This document shows, one piece after another, positions 10,523 through 22,669 of a DNA stretch of 64,000 nt. Where the stretch lies: the NCBI GenBank assembly GCA_963920705.1, contig CAWUCO010000002.1, positions 1,302,001 through 1,366,000 of the forward strand. Direction: 5' to 3'. The notes under the pieces were generated by a model. That model did no database searches and was not told the DNA's origin. It saw only the letters and a program-made list of their open reading frames with translations. Numbering within the stretch: position 1 is the first letter of the stretch; each line of letters begins with the position of its first letter. The DNA comes from Odiellus spinosus. Taxonomy: Eukaryota; Arthropoda; Arachnida; Opiliones; Phalangiidae. Position numbers and translations under genes: made by a program.

Positions 10523-12330
10523 TAATACATTTAAATTTAATACATTTTAAAATTTAAATCTAGGGTCTTTTAATTATAAGATGCTAAAAAAGTATATTTT
10601 TTAAAAAATAGGCCTATTATTTGATTGATCAATTTCACTTCGCAGTCTTAACTAATAACCCCAAGGCAAGTCCTAAAAAGCGTATTATCAAATTACAAAA
10701 ATGTACCACATTCGGCAATCAAATTTTAAAAAGATTTCAAATATCGAAGTTGATGTACCCCGCGGCGCGTCAATTATAAAAATAGTTAATAAAAAAATAT
10801 TATTCAGCTCACACTTAAAAATTCTGTCTAGCAATAATAACAACGCGTTGAACACTAGACACCGTCTTATCTCATTTCAATCAAGCATGAATAGTTTGTA
10901 TTTCCTTCCTTTTGTTCTATTATATCTATATAATTAGACAGTAGTTTTTGTTCAACTCGACGGGCTAGAAACTTCCCTAAAATCTGTTAATAAATGATTA
11001 CAGCCTTTGGTAGTACTAAATGCGTACTCATTGACGTCATCATTTTAATACAGTCAAAACTAGAGTATTTGTAGACCGAGTAGCGCCGGTGGGTGAAATT
11101 CGACGTCACATACAATGGACGCATTTTGTTTTGCGTTAACGAAGACAGATAGCGCTGAACACCGGTACGGTTAGGTGTTAACGAAGACAGATAGCGCTGA
11201 ACACCGGTACGGTTCAGGGGAACTTACGTTAAAGGTAACCTTTTCCTATTTGTTTCGTGGCAACAAGGCACTTCAACTAATATTTGTCCCTTTGTAAAAA
11301 GTAGTCTGGGTGAACTTTAGAGTTAGTTTGTCAATAAAAAAAAAAAATTGCGTTGCAAAATATTTTAATGTTGAAAAAAATTCGAAAACGTTTTCATTTA
11401 AAGTGACATGTGTGAACGTATCATTGTAAATTGTATTAACAAGTTGAGAAACCAAATAATTATCTCTCCGAGAAACATAACCTAACCCTGTAGGCAACGA
11501 CAAAGGCGTAGCCTATTATGGGTCGTTGCGAGAAGAAATACAATAATAAAGAAAAATACAATTATACAGACACAGTAGAAAATGAATTAAAATTAAATTT
11601 GAACGACATTTGGAAAACGGCAGGAAAACTTCTCTCCCAAAATTTCGAAACTTACACGAGTTAATGGTTGAAGCACCAAATTGTACGCGAAAAAGCTTTA
11701 CACAATCTTACGTTCATATTTAATTTTGAACTTAAAAACACATCACCCTAAAATTATGTTACCTGTTTAGGGAGATAAACTAATTTGCAAAGCATATATT
11801 TTGATTGTGGCTTTTAAAAATCGATGTAGCCGTGAAAAGCGCGAAATCCTTAGAATTTGGTCAGTTTCCCCCCTTTGAGACGTGCATCAGTTTGAGGGAG
11901 TTTAGTAAATCTCGAGAATTCATTTATTCGCAATTTTCGCCTGATTGCCGGTGCTTCTATAGCGCGAGCGCCACCGAAGCGCGTGATCGAGGAGGCTATG
12001 CAATAGCCTACCATTTTCATGCAAGTGATATTTCGTATCTGTAAGATAACGTACGAAATCAGCTTTCACCTACTGGCAAAAAGATGAACCACTAAATTTA
12101 TGAATTATAATTAAATTTTAATGATATTATGATATTAGAAAAGGAATAATATTTATTTTATTATATAATTTATTTCCAGAAAAATTAAACTTTAATAAAA
12201 AAGTTATGTTAAAAAATACTTTAACTCTATACGAGATTCTAATCGTGGATCGTTGGATTTAAAGCTCTTCTTCCCTTAAAACGACGTTTTTAGCCACACC
12301 ACTTCAGTGGTGTAGGCTCTTACTATGACC
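10523..12330. other. Mostly unannotated spacer with F debris
   Basis: 10,780-10,940 is a diverged copy of the F segment at 9,680-9,850 (shared AATAATAACAACGCGT and TAGACACC). 11,136-11,216 holds a 43-bp direct repeat (core AGCGCTGAACACCGGTACGG). I find no coding exon in the rest. Confidence 0.5.
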
Positions 12331-12335
12331 CGTGC

Positions 12336-12375
12336 TGTCTGAAGTCTGAAGTCTGATGTCTGAAGTCTGAAGTCT
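12336..12375 (+). repeat. 10-bp microsatellite
   Basis: Four to five copies of GTCTGAAGTC-type units, one with a base change. Confidence 0.85.
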
Positions 12376-12573
12376 CAAGAAATGACGAAAATCGTCATCG
12401 AGTAGAAAAATGAGTAATCGTGTAGGTTTAAACCACAAATAACGCATAAATAGCTTTTTAGTAAATGTAAATTACTAATTACTACATTAATTTGACTGAT
12501 CAAAGTAATGAAATACATTCGTCTACTCATTCTCTTTCCATCTATCCTATTACATTTTTTTTTTATCCTTTTT

Positions 12574-12658
12574 GACGCCACCAGGGTTCGAACCTGGATT
12601 GTCATTGATTATTAAATTTGCGTATATTTGACGGCTTTAACCGCTCGACCACGGCACT
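12574..12658 (-). pseudogene. tRNA-like sequence (Ser/Leu-like), probably not functional
   Basis: The minus strand reads GTGGTCGAGCGGTTAA (A-box, class II tRNA style) and ends with a perfect T-arm, CCAGG-TTCGAAC-CCTGG. The terminal 7-bp stem is possible with several wobble pairs. The middle is AT-rich and forms only a short GTCA/TGAC stem around a loop of about 24 nt, so no anticodon can be assigned. An A-rich tail follows on the minus strand, which would suit a SINE or retro-pseudogene. Confidence 0.5.
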
Positions 12659-12996
12659 ATGACTAAAACTTGCCACACGTTCTATACAGGGTGGAAACCT
12701 TCGCCGGCGTCCAGTCGAGATACTTCCCCTTACGCATTGTTGTTATCCAGTGAAATGTTAAGGGATTTACAGGCGCTATTGGGATCAGTTCACTTCAATT
12801 CCACTTAATAATCAAAGGTTTCAGTTTTAATGTAGAGAAATGAAATGCATAAGTGAAATCAATGACGGATTTAATTTAATTTAATTAGGAAAGAAAAGAT
12901 GTCACTTGCGGAAACCAAACAGCCCAAATTGAAGTTAATCAAACATTTTCAAATTTAAACATTAAACTCTTCAAATTCATTTTTAATAACAAAGCA

Positions 12997-13545
12997 TTAC
13001 ATTAAATGTTCAAAATGTCTTCCGTCGACATTGACACATTGCCGACAACGGAATTGCCAGTTTTCTCTTTCGCGAGTTAACATCTCGGGAGAAACGAGAG
13101 CAGCCGCTTGCTGAATTCGGTCTCGAAGGCTATCAAGTGTTGGTGGCTCAGTGGCGTACACAAGGCTTTGTACATACCCCCAAAAGAAAAAATCTACCGG
13201 CGTTAAATCTGGCGAACGAGGTGGCCAAGCGACTGGACCACCACGACCTATCCATTGGGGACCGAATTCTGCGTCTAGCCAATCCCGAGAAACACGTGCA
13301 AAATGCGGTGGTGCACCATCGTGCTGGTACCAGACTCGTCTTCGTTCTGCTAAGGGAAGATCGTCTAGGGCATCGGACACTACGGTGTTTAAGAGATCAA
13401 CGTAACGATCTCCGTTTAGATGTTCTTCGAGAAAAACAGGTCCAATTACCCGATCACCTAACAATCCACACCAAACGTTTATCCTCCAGTTTTCTTGGTG
13501 ATGATTCGCCCTTAGCCAATTGGGATTTTCCCTCGACCACCGCAT
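12997..13545 (-). pseudogene. Mariner-family transposase, C-terminal 182 residues
   Basis: Left-arm and loop copy of the transposase. Visible motifs are WCGLLGDRVIGPVFLE, HDGAPPHF (second catalytic Asp), WPPRSPDLTPVDFFFWGYVQ and, near the end, NVDGRHFEHL. From the Asp of HDGA there are 36 residues to the Asp of SPDL and 41 to that of PVDFF; the latter spacing is close to what is described for rosa-type (DD41D) elements. The N-terminal helix-turn-helix region and first catalytic segment are missing because the copy is cut at the palindrome centre. There is no internal stop. Confidence 0.88.
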
Positions 13546-13559
13546 TTTGCACGTGTTTC

Positions 13560-13841
13560 TCGGGATTGGAATTCGGTCCCCAATGGATAGGTCGTGGTGG
13601 TCCAGTCACTTGGCCACCTCGTTCGCCAGATTTAACGCCGGTGGATTTTTTCTTTTGGGGGTATGTACAAAGCCTTGTGTACGCCACTGAGCCACCAACA
13701 CTTGATAGCCTTCGAGACCGAATTCAGCAAACGGCTGCTCTCGTTTCTCCCGAGATGTTAACTCGCGAAAGAGAAAACTGGCAATTCCGTTGTCGGCAAT
13801 GTGTCAATGTCGACGGAAGACATTTTGAACATTTAATGTAA
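13560..13841 (+). pseudogene. Mariner transposase C-terminus, second (inverted) copy
   Basis: Repeats the last 90 or so residues of the minus-strand copy, from EFGPQWIGRGGP through HFEHLM, with one conservative change (QQAA to QQTA). It forms the right arm of the palindrome and has no N-terminal half. Confidence 0.88.
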
Positions 13842-14303
13842 TGCTTTGTTATTAAATTTGAAGAGTTTAATGTTTAAATTTGGAAATGTTTGATTAACTT
13901 CAATTTGGGCTATTTGGTTTCCGCAAGTGACATCTTTTCTTTCCTAATTAAATTAAATTAAATCCGTCATTGATTTCACTTATGCATTTCATTTCTCTAC
14001 ATTAAAACTGAAACCTTTGATTATTAAGTGGAACTGAAGTGAACTGATCCCAATAGCGCCTGTAAATCCCTTAACATTTCACTGAATAACAACAATGCGC
14101 AAGGGGAAGTATCTCGACTGGACGCCGGCGAAGGTTTCCACCCTGTATAAGCAAATATTAAATTATTTTTAAACCAAGAAACAGGAAGTCGCGTATGACA
14201 AAACCAAGCTAAAAATCTTTTAAAACTTGGAGGATGGAAAACATTAAAAACAATGGAGGATGCCAAACTTATAACATGGAGGATGCTTATTTAAAAATAA
14301 AGT

Positions 14304-15150
14304 TTGACTTGAAAAATGAAAAAGTTTGACTTGAAAAATGAAAAAGTTTGACTTGAAAAATGAAAAAGTTTGACTTGAAAAATGAAAAAGTTTGACTTGA
14401 AAAATGAAAAAGTTTGACTTGAAAAATGAAAAAGTTTGACTTGAAAAATGAAAAAGTTTGACTTGAAAAATGAAAAAGTTTGACTTGAAAAATGAAAAAG
14501 TTTGACTTGAAAAATGAAAAAGTTTGACTTGAAAAATGAAAAAGTTTGACTTGAAAAATGAAAAAGTTTGACTTGAAAAATGAAAAAGTTTGACTTGAAA
14601 AATGAAAAAGTTTGACTTGAAAAATGAAAAAGTTTGACTTGAAAAATGAAAAAGTTTGACTTGAAAAATGAAAAAGTTTGACTTGAAAAATGAAAAAGTT
14701 TGACTTGAAAAATGAAAAAGTTTGACTTGAAAAATGAAAAAGTTTGACTTGAAAAATGAAAAAGTTTGGCTTGAAAAATGAAAAAGTTTGGCTTGAAAAA
14801 TGAAAAAGTTTGACTTGAAAAATGAAAAAGTTTGACTTGAAAAATGAAAAAGTTTGACTTGAAAAATGAAAAAGTTTGACTTGAAAAATGAAAAAGTTTG
14901 ACTTGAAAAATGAAAAAGTTTGACTTGAAAAATGAAAAAGTTTGACTTGAAAAATGAAAAAGTTTGACTTGAAAAATGAAAAAGTTTGGCTTGAAAAATG
15001 AAAAAGTTTGGCTTGAAAAATGAAAAAGTTTGACTTGAAAAATGAAAAAGTTTGACTTGAAAAATGAAAAAGTTTGACTTGAAAAATGAAAAAGTTTGAC
15101 TTGAAAAATGAAAAAGTTTGACTTGAAAAATGAAAAAGTTTGACTTGACT
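14304..15150 (+). repeat. 22-bp satellite array, about 38 copies
   Basis: The unit is AAAAAGTTTGACTTGAAAAATG, almost perfect throughout. A variant with TTTGGCTTG occurs in adjacent pairs at 14,768/14,790 and again at 14,988/15,010. The pairs are exactly 220 bp (10 units) apart, so a 10-unit block was itself duplicated. The array begins about 150 bp after the mariner palindrome. Confidence 0.96.
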
Positions 15151-15501
15151 CTCTACCTGTTTCCGGTTTATGCGGAAATTATTTTTGTATCCTGTTTCAT
15201 ATCATAAGTGGTGTGGCTTATTATGGGCTTGACCATCTTGTTGTGCTTTGGTTATATCAACTTTTTATACAGATTATTACAGTTAGAAATACCAGGCTTT
15301 CAAATATTATAGACAAATGTCTGCTTAATGTATTAGTGCTAGAGATTTTCTTATGAAATATCGGGATCATTAGTTATTGTTATATATCTATATATATGTT
15401 GTATTTAAAAGGTTTAAATATAGAAGGCGCCACCTCAGTCATAAAATTAGGACTGAAGGACGCCCTCTCGCTCTTAATAAAAACAGTTGTAATCTAACAC
15501 T

Positions 15502-15725
15502 CAAGCCAGCCTCACGCTTGTGATTTCTTTCTTTGGGGCTACCTTAAGGACTTTGTTTATGTTAGTGAAGTGCGTGACGTGGAAGATCTACTTTAAAGGA
15601 TTATTGATGCCTGCGAAACCATACGCAACACACCAGGGATCTTCGAACGAGTTAGACAATCATTTATTAGATGGGCTCAAGTGTGTATCAACGCTGACGG
15701 AATGCACTTCGAACAATTTTTGTAA
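15502..15725 (+). pseudogene. Second mariner transposase relic, C-terminus
   Basis: The plus strand reads ACDFFLWGYLKDFVYVSEV, one in-frame stop, then RIIDACETIRNTPGIFERVR and INADGMHFEQFL before the natural stop. This is the typical mariner C-terminus (DFFLWGYLK and G-x-HFE), from a different subfamily than the palindromic element. The segment before ACDFF is degraded. Confidence 0.82.
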
Positions 15726-16144
15726 ATACTTCTGATTCCGATTATTAAACAATTGATAATTATGGTAATTAACAATGGTGTCTTGTAAAATTCCCTTTTC
15801 AACAACACGTATTAAACCACACTTTGAGTTCAAGTACTTCTGACCAAAGTTAATGATTGCACACTCCTAAACATGTTGATACGCTTTTGTTAGTTAATAA
15901 ACACCTTGTTTCACTTATCTCTCGATAATTAGCTTATGCACAATTAAATAGAAAAACAATAATGGCCAAAGGCACAATCTTACCTACACTTTTCGGTCGT
16001 TTTTCGTATTTTTGAGGACTATTTTCAAGGGCTCATAACTACGCAACGCAGCGCGTGAGACTAAAGGTTCATAAACCTTTTTCACTCAGTCTGACCCCAC
16101 GAAAAACCACCTTCATTTTTTCCAGACCTTTCTAAAACACCCTG
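15502..16144 (+). mobile_element. 3' part of a mariner element, right end preserved
   Basis: Downstream of the transposase relic, AAACACCCTG followed by TA at 16,145 matches the usual right terminus of mariners (outward sequence CAGGGTGTTTTAGAAAGG). No matching left terminus is seen nearby, so the 5' half is missing or unrecognisable. Confidence 0.6.
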
Positions 16145-16835
16145 TATATAACATCTGCCCCTAAGCCACTGACCGCTTCCGATGCTGCTAATATACGATC
16201 GGGTACCGGACACTCTGACATATAATCCATTCTCTTCGAATAATAGAAGAGAAAAACATATAATCTTCAGAGCTATAGAATTCAGCAAACAAGTTGTAGC
16301 GAACGCGTGAATAATGGAGCTCATGATTGTTTTTAGTCCAAGATTGTCAGTAATGAAACTCGAAAACAACAAACTATTCGTCGCGTGATGAGTTCTAGAC
16401 TGTCAGTAATTAAAAACACGATTTGAAAAGCACCAATTAATACATATGAGCATAAGTGATTATCCCAAAGTTCATCTGACACAAAGTGAATGACTCGCGT
16501 TTTTCAACTCTAAGGGGTCTAGCTATCTTATGAACTTGCCCATCTTGTTTAATTTAGATTGTCCATGACTTAAAAATACAATTCCCATAAATTCAGATAA
16601 AAGTTAAATTGATGCTGGGTTCATCTATCAACAAGTTACTCGAATTGGGTAGGGTCACCTACCTCTGAACGCTTTTTAAGAAATCTGAGACCTCGATTGC
16701 GACGAAGTTAAGTATCTGTCATGTTTGAATAGTCGCGGAGCCGTTGCGCTAGTTTTCATCATTCCATGACGCCTACGTTTGACGCGGACGCGGTTTGAAA
16801 GACGGCAGTGGCGGCTTCTAATTCTGAACGAACGA
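16145..16835. other. Unannotated spacer
   Basis: No exon, RNA gene or transposon end recognised. Confidence 0.4.
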
Positions 16836-17207
16836 TTCTAATTCTGAACTATCTTATAACCTATAAAAAACATCTCAAATTTGCAAAAGGAACCACTCGC
16901 GCACCTCCAATCGAGAAATGAGTGTTAACAGCAATGGTGGAATTAGCGCGATCGTGCCAGTATTTGCGAAGTTATGGAATATTTAAAAAATTTGCTTTGC
17001 TTTGGCATAGTACAGATAAAAGAATCCTCATTTGGAAGGAAATCATAAATAACTTCGCAAATACTGGCTTGATCACGCTAACTTCGCCTGTCCCTTGTTA
17101 AATTCGGCCAAGGAATCCATTGGTGACACTCGTTTCTCAATTCGTCGAGGCCTTTTGCAAATTTTAGGAGTTTTTCATATATTTTTGAGCACCGTTCAGA
17201 ATTAGAA
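16836..17207. mobile_element. Foldback MITE, about 370 bp
   Basis: The ends are TTCTAATTCTGAAC and GTTCAGAATTAGAA. Inner matches (TTTGCAAAAGG, GAGAAATGAGTGT, GCCAGTATTTGCGAAGTTAT) extend the arms to about 150 bp around a short loop near 16,990-17,040. It has no coding capacity. A partial second copy of the left end starts at 16,817. Confidence 0.75.
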
Positions 17208-19092
17208 ATTCTTAGACATATTTTGAAATTACGTTTCCGCTAAGTGTTTGTGGCCAAATTCTGGGTTTGAGAAGTTTATTTTGCAGCGGGAAACTCAAAC
17301 TTTACGACGAAATCGAGCGCGTAAGACTGGGATTTTTTTAAAGCTCGTAAAACCTTATTTCCCGGACTGTAAAGGGAAACATTCCCTTAAAACGGTCTAA
17401 TTAATTCGGCTAATTATCGCGGTTGGCTAATTAGGATCGTATCTTCTCCAGGTATTTTCCTAGAGCGTTGAAGTCGCGTTCCGCAAATGGGGCTTAGCCC
17501 CATTCTTAATCTACAAATTGAGCCGTTCCACCTTTAAATAGACCCAACCAAAGTTAAGTTATATATTTTTAAATGAAAGTGTTCAGAAATAAAAGCGTTC
17601 AGATTTAAGGACTGACCATATAACTTATAAAATCTGAATTTAATTCTGTAAATCTATCCAATTAATAAACGTTATACAAATTCCGAGCACTAGCGGAAAC
17701 CGTAATTCACAAAATGTACTTACTCTCAGCTGAAGAAAAGTAGGCGATACAATTAAGAAACGGTTTAGAACTTGTTTGTTCACTTTTGAAATTAGATTAT
17801 TATTATCCAATAAATAATTTAAACTTACCAACTGTAGAATTCATTTGTTACGCAATTATGAAAAGGAATTCATTAGTTTTAAATTGGGTTATTATTAATC
17901 CATAAATAAATTATATTGGCTGCAGAGTGCATTGGAAGGAAATACGAAAAGCTTGATTTTGATGATAAAATGGTGATTCATCTAAATAACTCTTTGCTGC
18001 CTTTGAAATACTTTTATTTTACTTAATTTCATTGAAATTAACGTTTAAAATGAACATTTTACCCCCCTGACATATTTAAACTGTCCGCCATCATTGTTAA
18101 TGTGCCAAACGGGAGGCCAGCCAATCAAAATATATCTTTGGGAAAGTCTTACGCGTTATGTTAGATGGCGCCACAGTCTCCGAATACTTCTCTCGAATTG
18201 ATATCAATTGTGGCGCCACCTTTTGGGGATTGCCCCTTATACTATTGGAATAAGAAGAGGTTTGATTGGTTCGCCTCCCCTTAACTCCAGAGCGTGATTC
18301 AAAATGGTAGTCAACCTGTACTAAGTTGGAAATTTAAAAGTACTTATTTCAATACCGTTTTTTCGCAATTTAACTGTTTTAGATACTTTTTTTGGTACTA
18401 AATAATATATTTTATGGTCTAAATTAAGTTATCGCTTTTTACATAGGATTTTCTTCAGTCTCCCTTTAATTCTAAATTTTCGAACCCAGACTTCCTAGTT
18501 TCTTTAAACGCTTTTTCACGAGAGAAACATTATACGTATTATTGGTTTTCCCTAAGCCTTAGCAACTTTGAGGCCCTAAAATTTGAGACTACGACCTGTC
18601 AGGGACTCGGGGAATGAAATTGAAAAAAGTGCGCAAAAAATATGATTTGACTTGATTGGTTTTTTCATTTTAATTACGCTGGGAATAAGCCGCGTTTGCC
18701 AGAAGAAGGGCCATGGCTATGAACACGACGAATCGTAAAGTAAAACGGTGGATCATTTGGTTGGATAGCATCTTTCAGATTTTAACACCTGCTTTGGAAA
18801 AAACAGTCGATAATTAAATATATCTTTTTAATCGATGTTTATATTTTATAATCAAAAGCGGATGAGATGAAATACACTACCGCATTGATTATTCAACGCG
18901 ATAATCTTTTTCGGGAGAGTAACCAATTATTAAACGTGGATAATCCCCTTCCTCGGTATAAGATTATTGAGAATTTCAAATTTGCTAAAGGGCATTATAA
19001 AATAGATCCCAAAACAGTGAATAAAGGAGAAACAAGATGATAAAGAGTATAAGATAACCCACACGCCCGAGAGCCCATTGTGACGCTATTTT
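17208..19092. other. Unannotated AT-rich spacer
   Basis: No coding exon or clear repeat end recognised. GGATAA-rich sequence towards 18,900-19,090 resembles the family R repeat that follows. Confidence 0.4.
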
Positions 19093-19584
19093 GTTCGGAA
19101 TCGGATATCCATTATCTTCTGTTATTCGTATATTTTCAGATATTTTATTTTCGGATAATTGTTAAATGAATAAGGTTTACCCGAAGATAAGCGTTTGGCG
19201 CTTTATCTACGAACAAATTACTCGTTTTCAAACGTATAATGATGGATAAGAAAATTCGCGTTTCCTGAATTAGTCTAAAATATAAAAAAAAATATTTCAA
19301 ATTGACTTAATTTGAAGGATTTAAATAAAACAACGAAACTAAGATTTTAAATCATCTTTTTTTTCAATATTTTTCACGAAAATAAATTTTGAATTTTTTT
19401 ATTCGAACGTATAACGTGGATAATATTCTTAGATAAGGCCATTTTTGGATAAAAACGGATATGGATTGTTTTTTACTAAGTTAATTCGAATGAAAAATAG
19501 TCTATTTTTAATCATACAGATAATATACATCAGAATTTAGTACATTTTATCCAATTATTAAACAGTATGCGAATTCCGAGCTCT
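19093..19584. mobile_element. Family R non-autonomous element, copy 1
   Basis: Starts GTTCGGAATCGGATATCC and ends GAATTCCGAGCTCT; the consensus ends are GAGCTCGGAATxxG in inverted orientation. The interior is AT-rich with repeated GGATAA and CGGATA motifs. Related copies lie at 40.8, 44.3, 49.1, 54.6 and 58.9 kb. No coding capacity. Confidence 0.6.
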
Positions 19585-19601
19585 ACTACTATTACTACCA
19601 C

Positions 19602-19943
19602 CAGAAGCCCATTGTAACCCTTCTTTGAAGTCTATTACTCCCTGGTCTTGTCTACCCCTCTCTGTATGGGTTAGTTTCAAAAATCGCGATTCGTACGCCT
19701 CCTAACGGTAGATATTTTCGGAGCGGGAGTTCGTCGAGCTAATATCTCTAGCAGCCTTGGAGTTCGTCAAAAAAAAAAACGTCGTCGTTTGTGAAAAGAG
19801 AGAATTTCCAATTTTCCGTAGAAGGGGGTATGAAGTAGGACCCCTCCGATCTCGTAAAAATTGTGAATTTTACCCATACTGAGAGGAGCGCTATATCGAT
19901 CATTAGAGTAGCAGACTTCAAAGGAGGGTTTCATCTACTTCTG
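19602..19943. mobile_element. Family Q MITE, copy 1
   Basis: The ends are long inverted repeats beginning CAGAAGCC (consensus CAGAAGCCGATGAAACCCTC), flanked here by a perfect 7-bp direct repeat CTACCAC. The interior shares TCCTAACGGTAGATATTTTC and a short GA-rich run with the other Q copies. It inserted next to family R copy 1. Confidence 0.85.
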
Positions 19944-20672
19944 CTACCACTACCATAACCTACAACCCCTGTTATGAGCCGACGATCAAGTGTAATATTA
20001 AATTTCTCTTTCTCCTACAGTTAATTTCTGTTTCCTTCACGGGTTTGACCCGAATCGGAAAAAGAGCTCTTCTTACAAAATGGTGTTTTTTGGTAGGAGA
20101 AGACGGCTCTTCCAATTTTCAATTGCGATTCTTCCTATGTTTAACATTAAGGAAACAACATCGCTAGTTATACGCGGAGTTTAAAAGCCATTGTTTTCCT
20201 AATCTAAAATAATTGTTGGTGAATTATATATACGAAGGTACTGCGGGCCTATTCCACAACATTCTAATCAAATTCATTCGTATTTAAACTCATTTTAACT
20301 GAAATTTTGGGATAACGGATAATTCGTAATCAAAATGGATAACTATATTTTTCGAAAATGAGAAAAATAATTTTAAAACTCACGGTTTTTATATTCAAAC
20401 TTCTATACGACGCGAAACGAAAGCTACAGATGTTTTAACTCGACTTGAGAAGCCGCTTTTTATGTAGTACAGTTGCAATTATAATTAATTGTCAAAGTTA
20501 AGAGAATTAAAAAGCATTGACGTATACTCTGCGTATGAAAGCAATTATAATCGCGTTACTTCGCTTATTCGTACAACGATAACAAAACTAAATTGCTTTT
20601 TGTGAATATGACAACGAATAAAAAGATGATTTATAATCTTAGTTTCGTTGTTTTATTTTATATTCTTCGAAT
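19944..20672. other. Unannotated AT-rich spacer
   Basis: Contains GGATAA-type sequence near 20,320 that may be old family R debris. No exon recognised. Confidence 0.4.
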
Positions 20673-21010
20673 CAGAAGCCGATGAAACCCTCCTTTGAAG
20701 TCTATTACTCCCTGGTCTTGTCAACCCCTCTCTGTATGGGTTAGTTTCAAAAAGCGCGATTCGTACGCCTCCTAACGGTAGATATTTTCGGAACGGGAGT
20801 TCGTCGAGCTAATATCTCTAGCAGCCTTGGAGTTCGTCAAAAAAACGTCGTCGTTTGTGGTGAGAGAGAATTTCCAATTTTCCGTAGACAGGGGGGTATG
20901 AAGTAGGACCCCTCCGATCTCGTAAAATTGGGAATTTTCCCCATACAGAGAGGAGCGCTATATGGAACATTAGAGTAGTAGACTTCAAAGGAGGGTTTCA
21001 TCGGCTTCTG
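20673..21010. mobile_element. Family Q MITE, copy 2
   Basis: Full-length, 338 bp, with both CAGAAGCCGATGAAACCC ends in inverted orientation. The flanks show no matching target duplication, unlike copies 1 and 3. Confidence 0.88.
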
Positions 21011-21568
21011 CCAAAGCACAAAAACGTCGTTTTAAGGGCAGAAGAGCCAAAACCTTTTCTAGTACATTAATTCTTACCGCGTAAAACTGGGTATGTTCCA
21101 AAGCTTTAAACTCTCATTTTCTTCGATGATAAATAAAAAGATTTCAATATTTCTGATTTAATATAATATAATATAATGAATAATAAAATGATACAATATT
21201 AGCTTTCTCTTAATTTGGGATACAATCAAACAAAATATAGTCATAAAACTCATGGTTAACCAACAGTTAAAGTTATCTTAAGGTGTAATATAATGTAGAC
21301 GTCAAACTCTTCAAAAGGTGCGAAATAAAGTTGTGGAATCATCGTGGCATCTGCGGTAAATATATCCTGTTCCGCTGTGCATGTTTGAAGATTCCAGGTT
21401 ACATTCCTGAAGGCGATTTACTATTTCCCTGAAAAAGAGCGAGAAAATTTGCAGATTTTTAGTCGTAACTCCACTTAAAGGTTTCCAGTTCCTTCAAATA
21501 TCCCTGTAATTAATATTCAGTCCTCTGGATTAAATAAATATTCTATGTGGTGAAATTCAAACTAATAA
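21011..21568. other. Unannotated spacer
   Basis: Includes a short (TATAA)n run near 21,160. No gene recognised. Confidence 0.4.
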
Positions 21569-21722
21569 TTAAAGGCCTGGGATTACTTCTGCCTGTCACC
21601 CTGGAAACAGACTCACCCTTCAGGCATCTCTTGCCATCTTACCCAAAGGTGAAGCTCAGAAGGTGAGCCCACTTCAAGTGAAATGGGTTGATTACAGGCT
21701 GAAGAAATCCTAGGCCTTTAAA
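21569..21722. mobile_element. Small foldback MITE, about 154 bp
   Basis: Terminal inverted repeats TTAAAGGCCTGGGATT and AATCCTAGGCCTTTAA continue imperfectly inwards (CTTCTGCCTG and CAGGCTGAAG). Confidence 0.7.
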
Positions 21723-21856
21723 ATTCTCGGGGCGAAATCAAAAAACGCGTACGCCAAGGGGGAGGCTGGATTGAAAGAAGTAAAACTACCACTAAATAGA
21801 AATTCAGTGAAAGCGAAAGCGTTCAATGTTATAAGCCCATCATCATCTATACTGAA

Positions 21857-22259
21857 TATAGAGCCTCGTTCATACTTAAGGGCAAAATCGGTTCCAAAAC
21901 CAGTAGGAAGCGTTTTCCATTTTCCCTAGTTCACACGCTAACAAGACGGTTGGTTCGACCTAAGCCAAGGCTTAGCGTCGTTTTTAAAAATGCCCAGAAT
22001 TTAAAATTTTTAAATAGTTATCTCAAACTAATTAGTAAATCGTGTTTGAAACTCGTTGGTTAATAATTTTTGACAGAAACTATAATTTTAATCGCGTTAT
22101 TTTAAGATTTATCAGCAAATTTGTCGTCCCGCCTCGTTATTTTCTTGGTATATTGAACCAAATTGCCTCCCGTACCAACACGAACTGATTTCTCACGTTG
22201 GTTTGATAACCAGTTATAGAAATCGAAGCGCATTTAGGTCTATGTATGAACGAGGCTTA
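21857..22259. mobile_element. MITE with AGCCTCGTTCATAC ends
   Basis: GAGCCTCGTTCATAC at the left and GTATGAACGAGGCTT at the right are inverted repeats 400 bp apart. The ends resemble those of the TAA-flanked element at 46,576, suggesting a PIF/Harbinger MITE, but the target duplication is unclear here. Confidence 0.55.
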
Positions 22260-22669
22260 TGTTACAGGCCGAGTCCTAAGCCGAGAGACCCAAAAACGGG
22301 TAAAGTTAAAGTTTAAGTTAAGGACAATGATAAGATCAATTTTAAAGTTATGCGCAAATGAGCTAAGTTTTTTTTGAAAGATAAGTTTCAGTAGTTAAAA
22401 TTATTTGTTTTATTAGTCTTAGACCTAAGCGTTCATTGAGTTAAGTTAAAATTTTATTTTTGTTTAGTTGATTCACCTGTAAATATTGGTTTTGGTAAAT
22501 CAAGCGAACGTTTTCAAAAACGTATTTCCAGTAGTTTGTTTTGTTTTTGATCCTCGGTAAGCTAGTTTAGTATTTCTTGCATATAAATTGGAGTCCTTTG
22601 TCCAAGAACCTAACAATTTGGTTCCAAGCTCCCTTAGTGTCTAATTAGATAATAGGTCTCACGAGGCCG
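22260..22669. other. Sequence upstream of the fossil LTR
   Basis: Probably remnant 3' internal region of the LTR element that follows. No recognisable protein. Confidence 0.3.

Larger units (their letters stand above)
12687..14145. mobile_element. Palindromic mariner-like element with TA target duplication
   Basis: The two halves are the same mariner 3' end in opposite orientation. The left arm (12,687-13,312) and right arm (13,536-14,145) are inverted repeats of about 610-625 bp around a 223-bp loop. Both termini start CAGGGTGGAAACCTTCGCCG and are flanked by TA. Each arm ends in the same transposase C-terminus. The right arm lacks about 10 bp present in the left. The element has kept only 3' halves, so it is non-autonomous, but a TA duplication around the whole palindrome shows it moved as a unit. 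Confidence 0.92.

Noticed and set aside
13137-13841. Continuous 234-codon plus-strand frame across the mariner palindrome
   Set aside because: Its first part is antisense to the left-arm transposase; only the part after about 13,560 is real coding sequence (right arm).
14304-15150. CRISPR-like direct repeats
   Set aside because: Units are contiguous with no spacers and the context is animal; it is a satellite.
15310-15497. Possible short solo LTR (TATA-like motif, AATAAA, ending CTAACA)
   Set aside because: No matching TGT start with complementary end and no flanking duplication; too weak to call.
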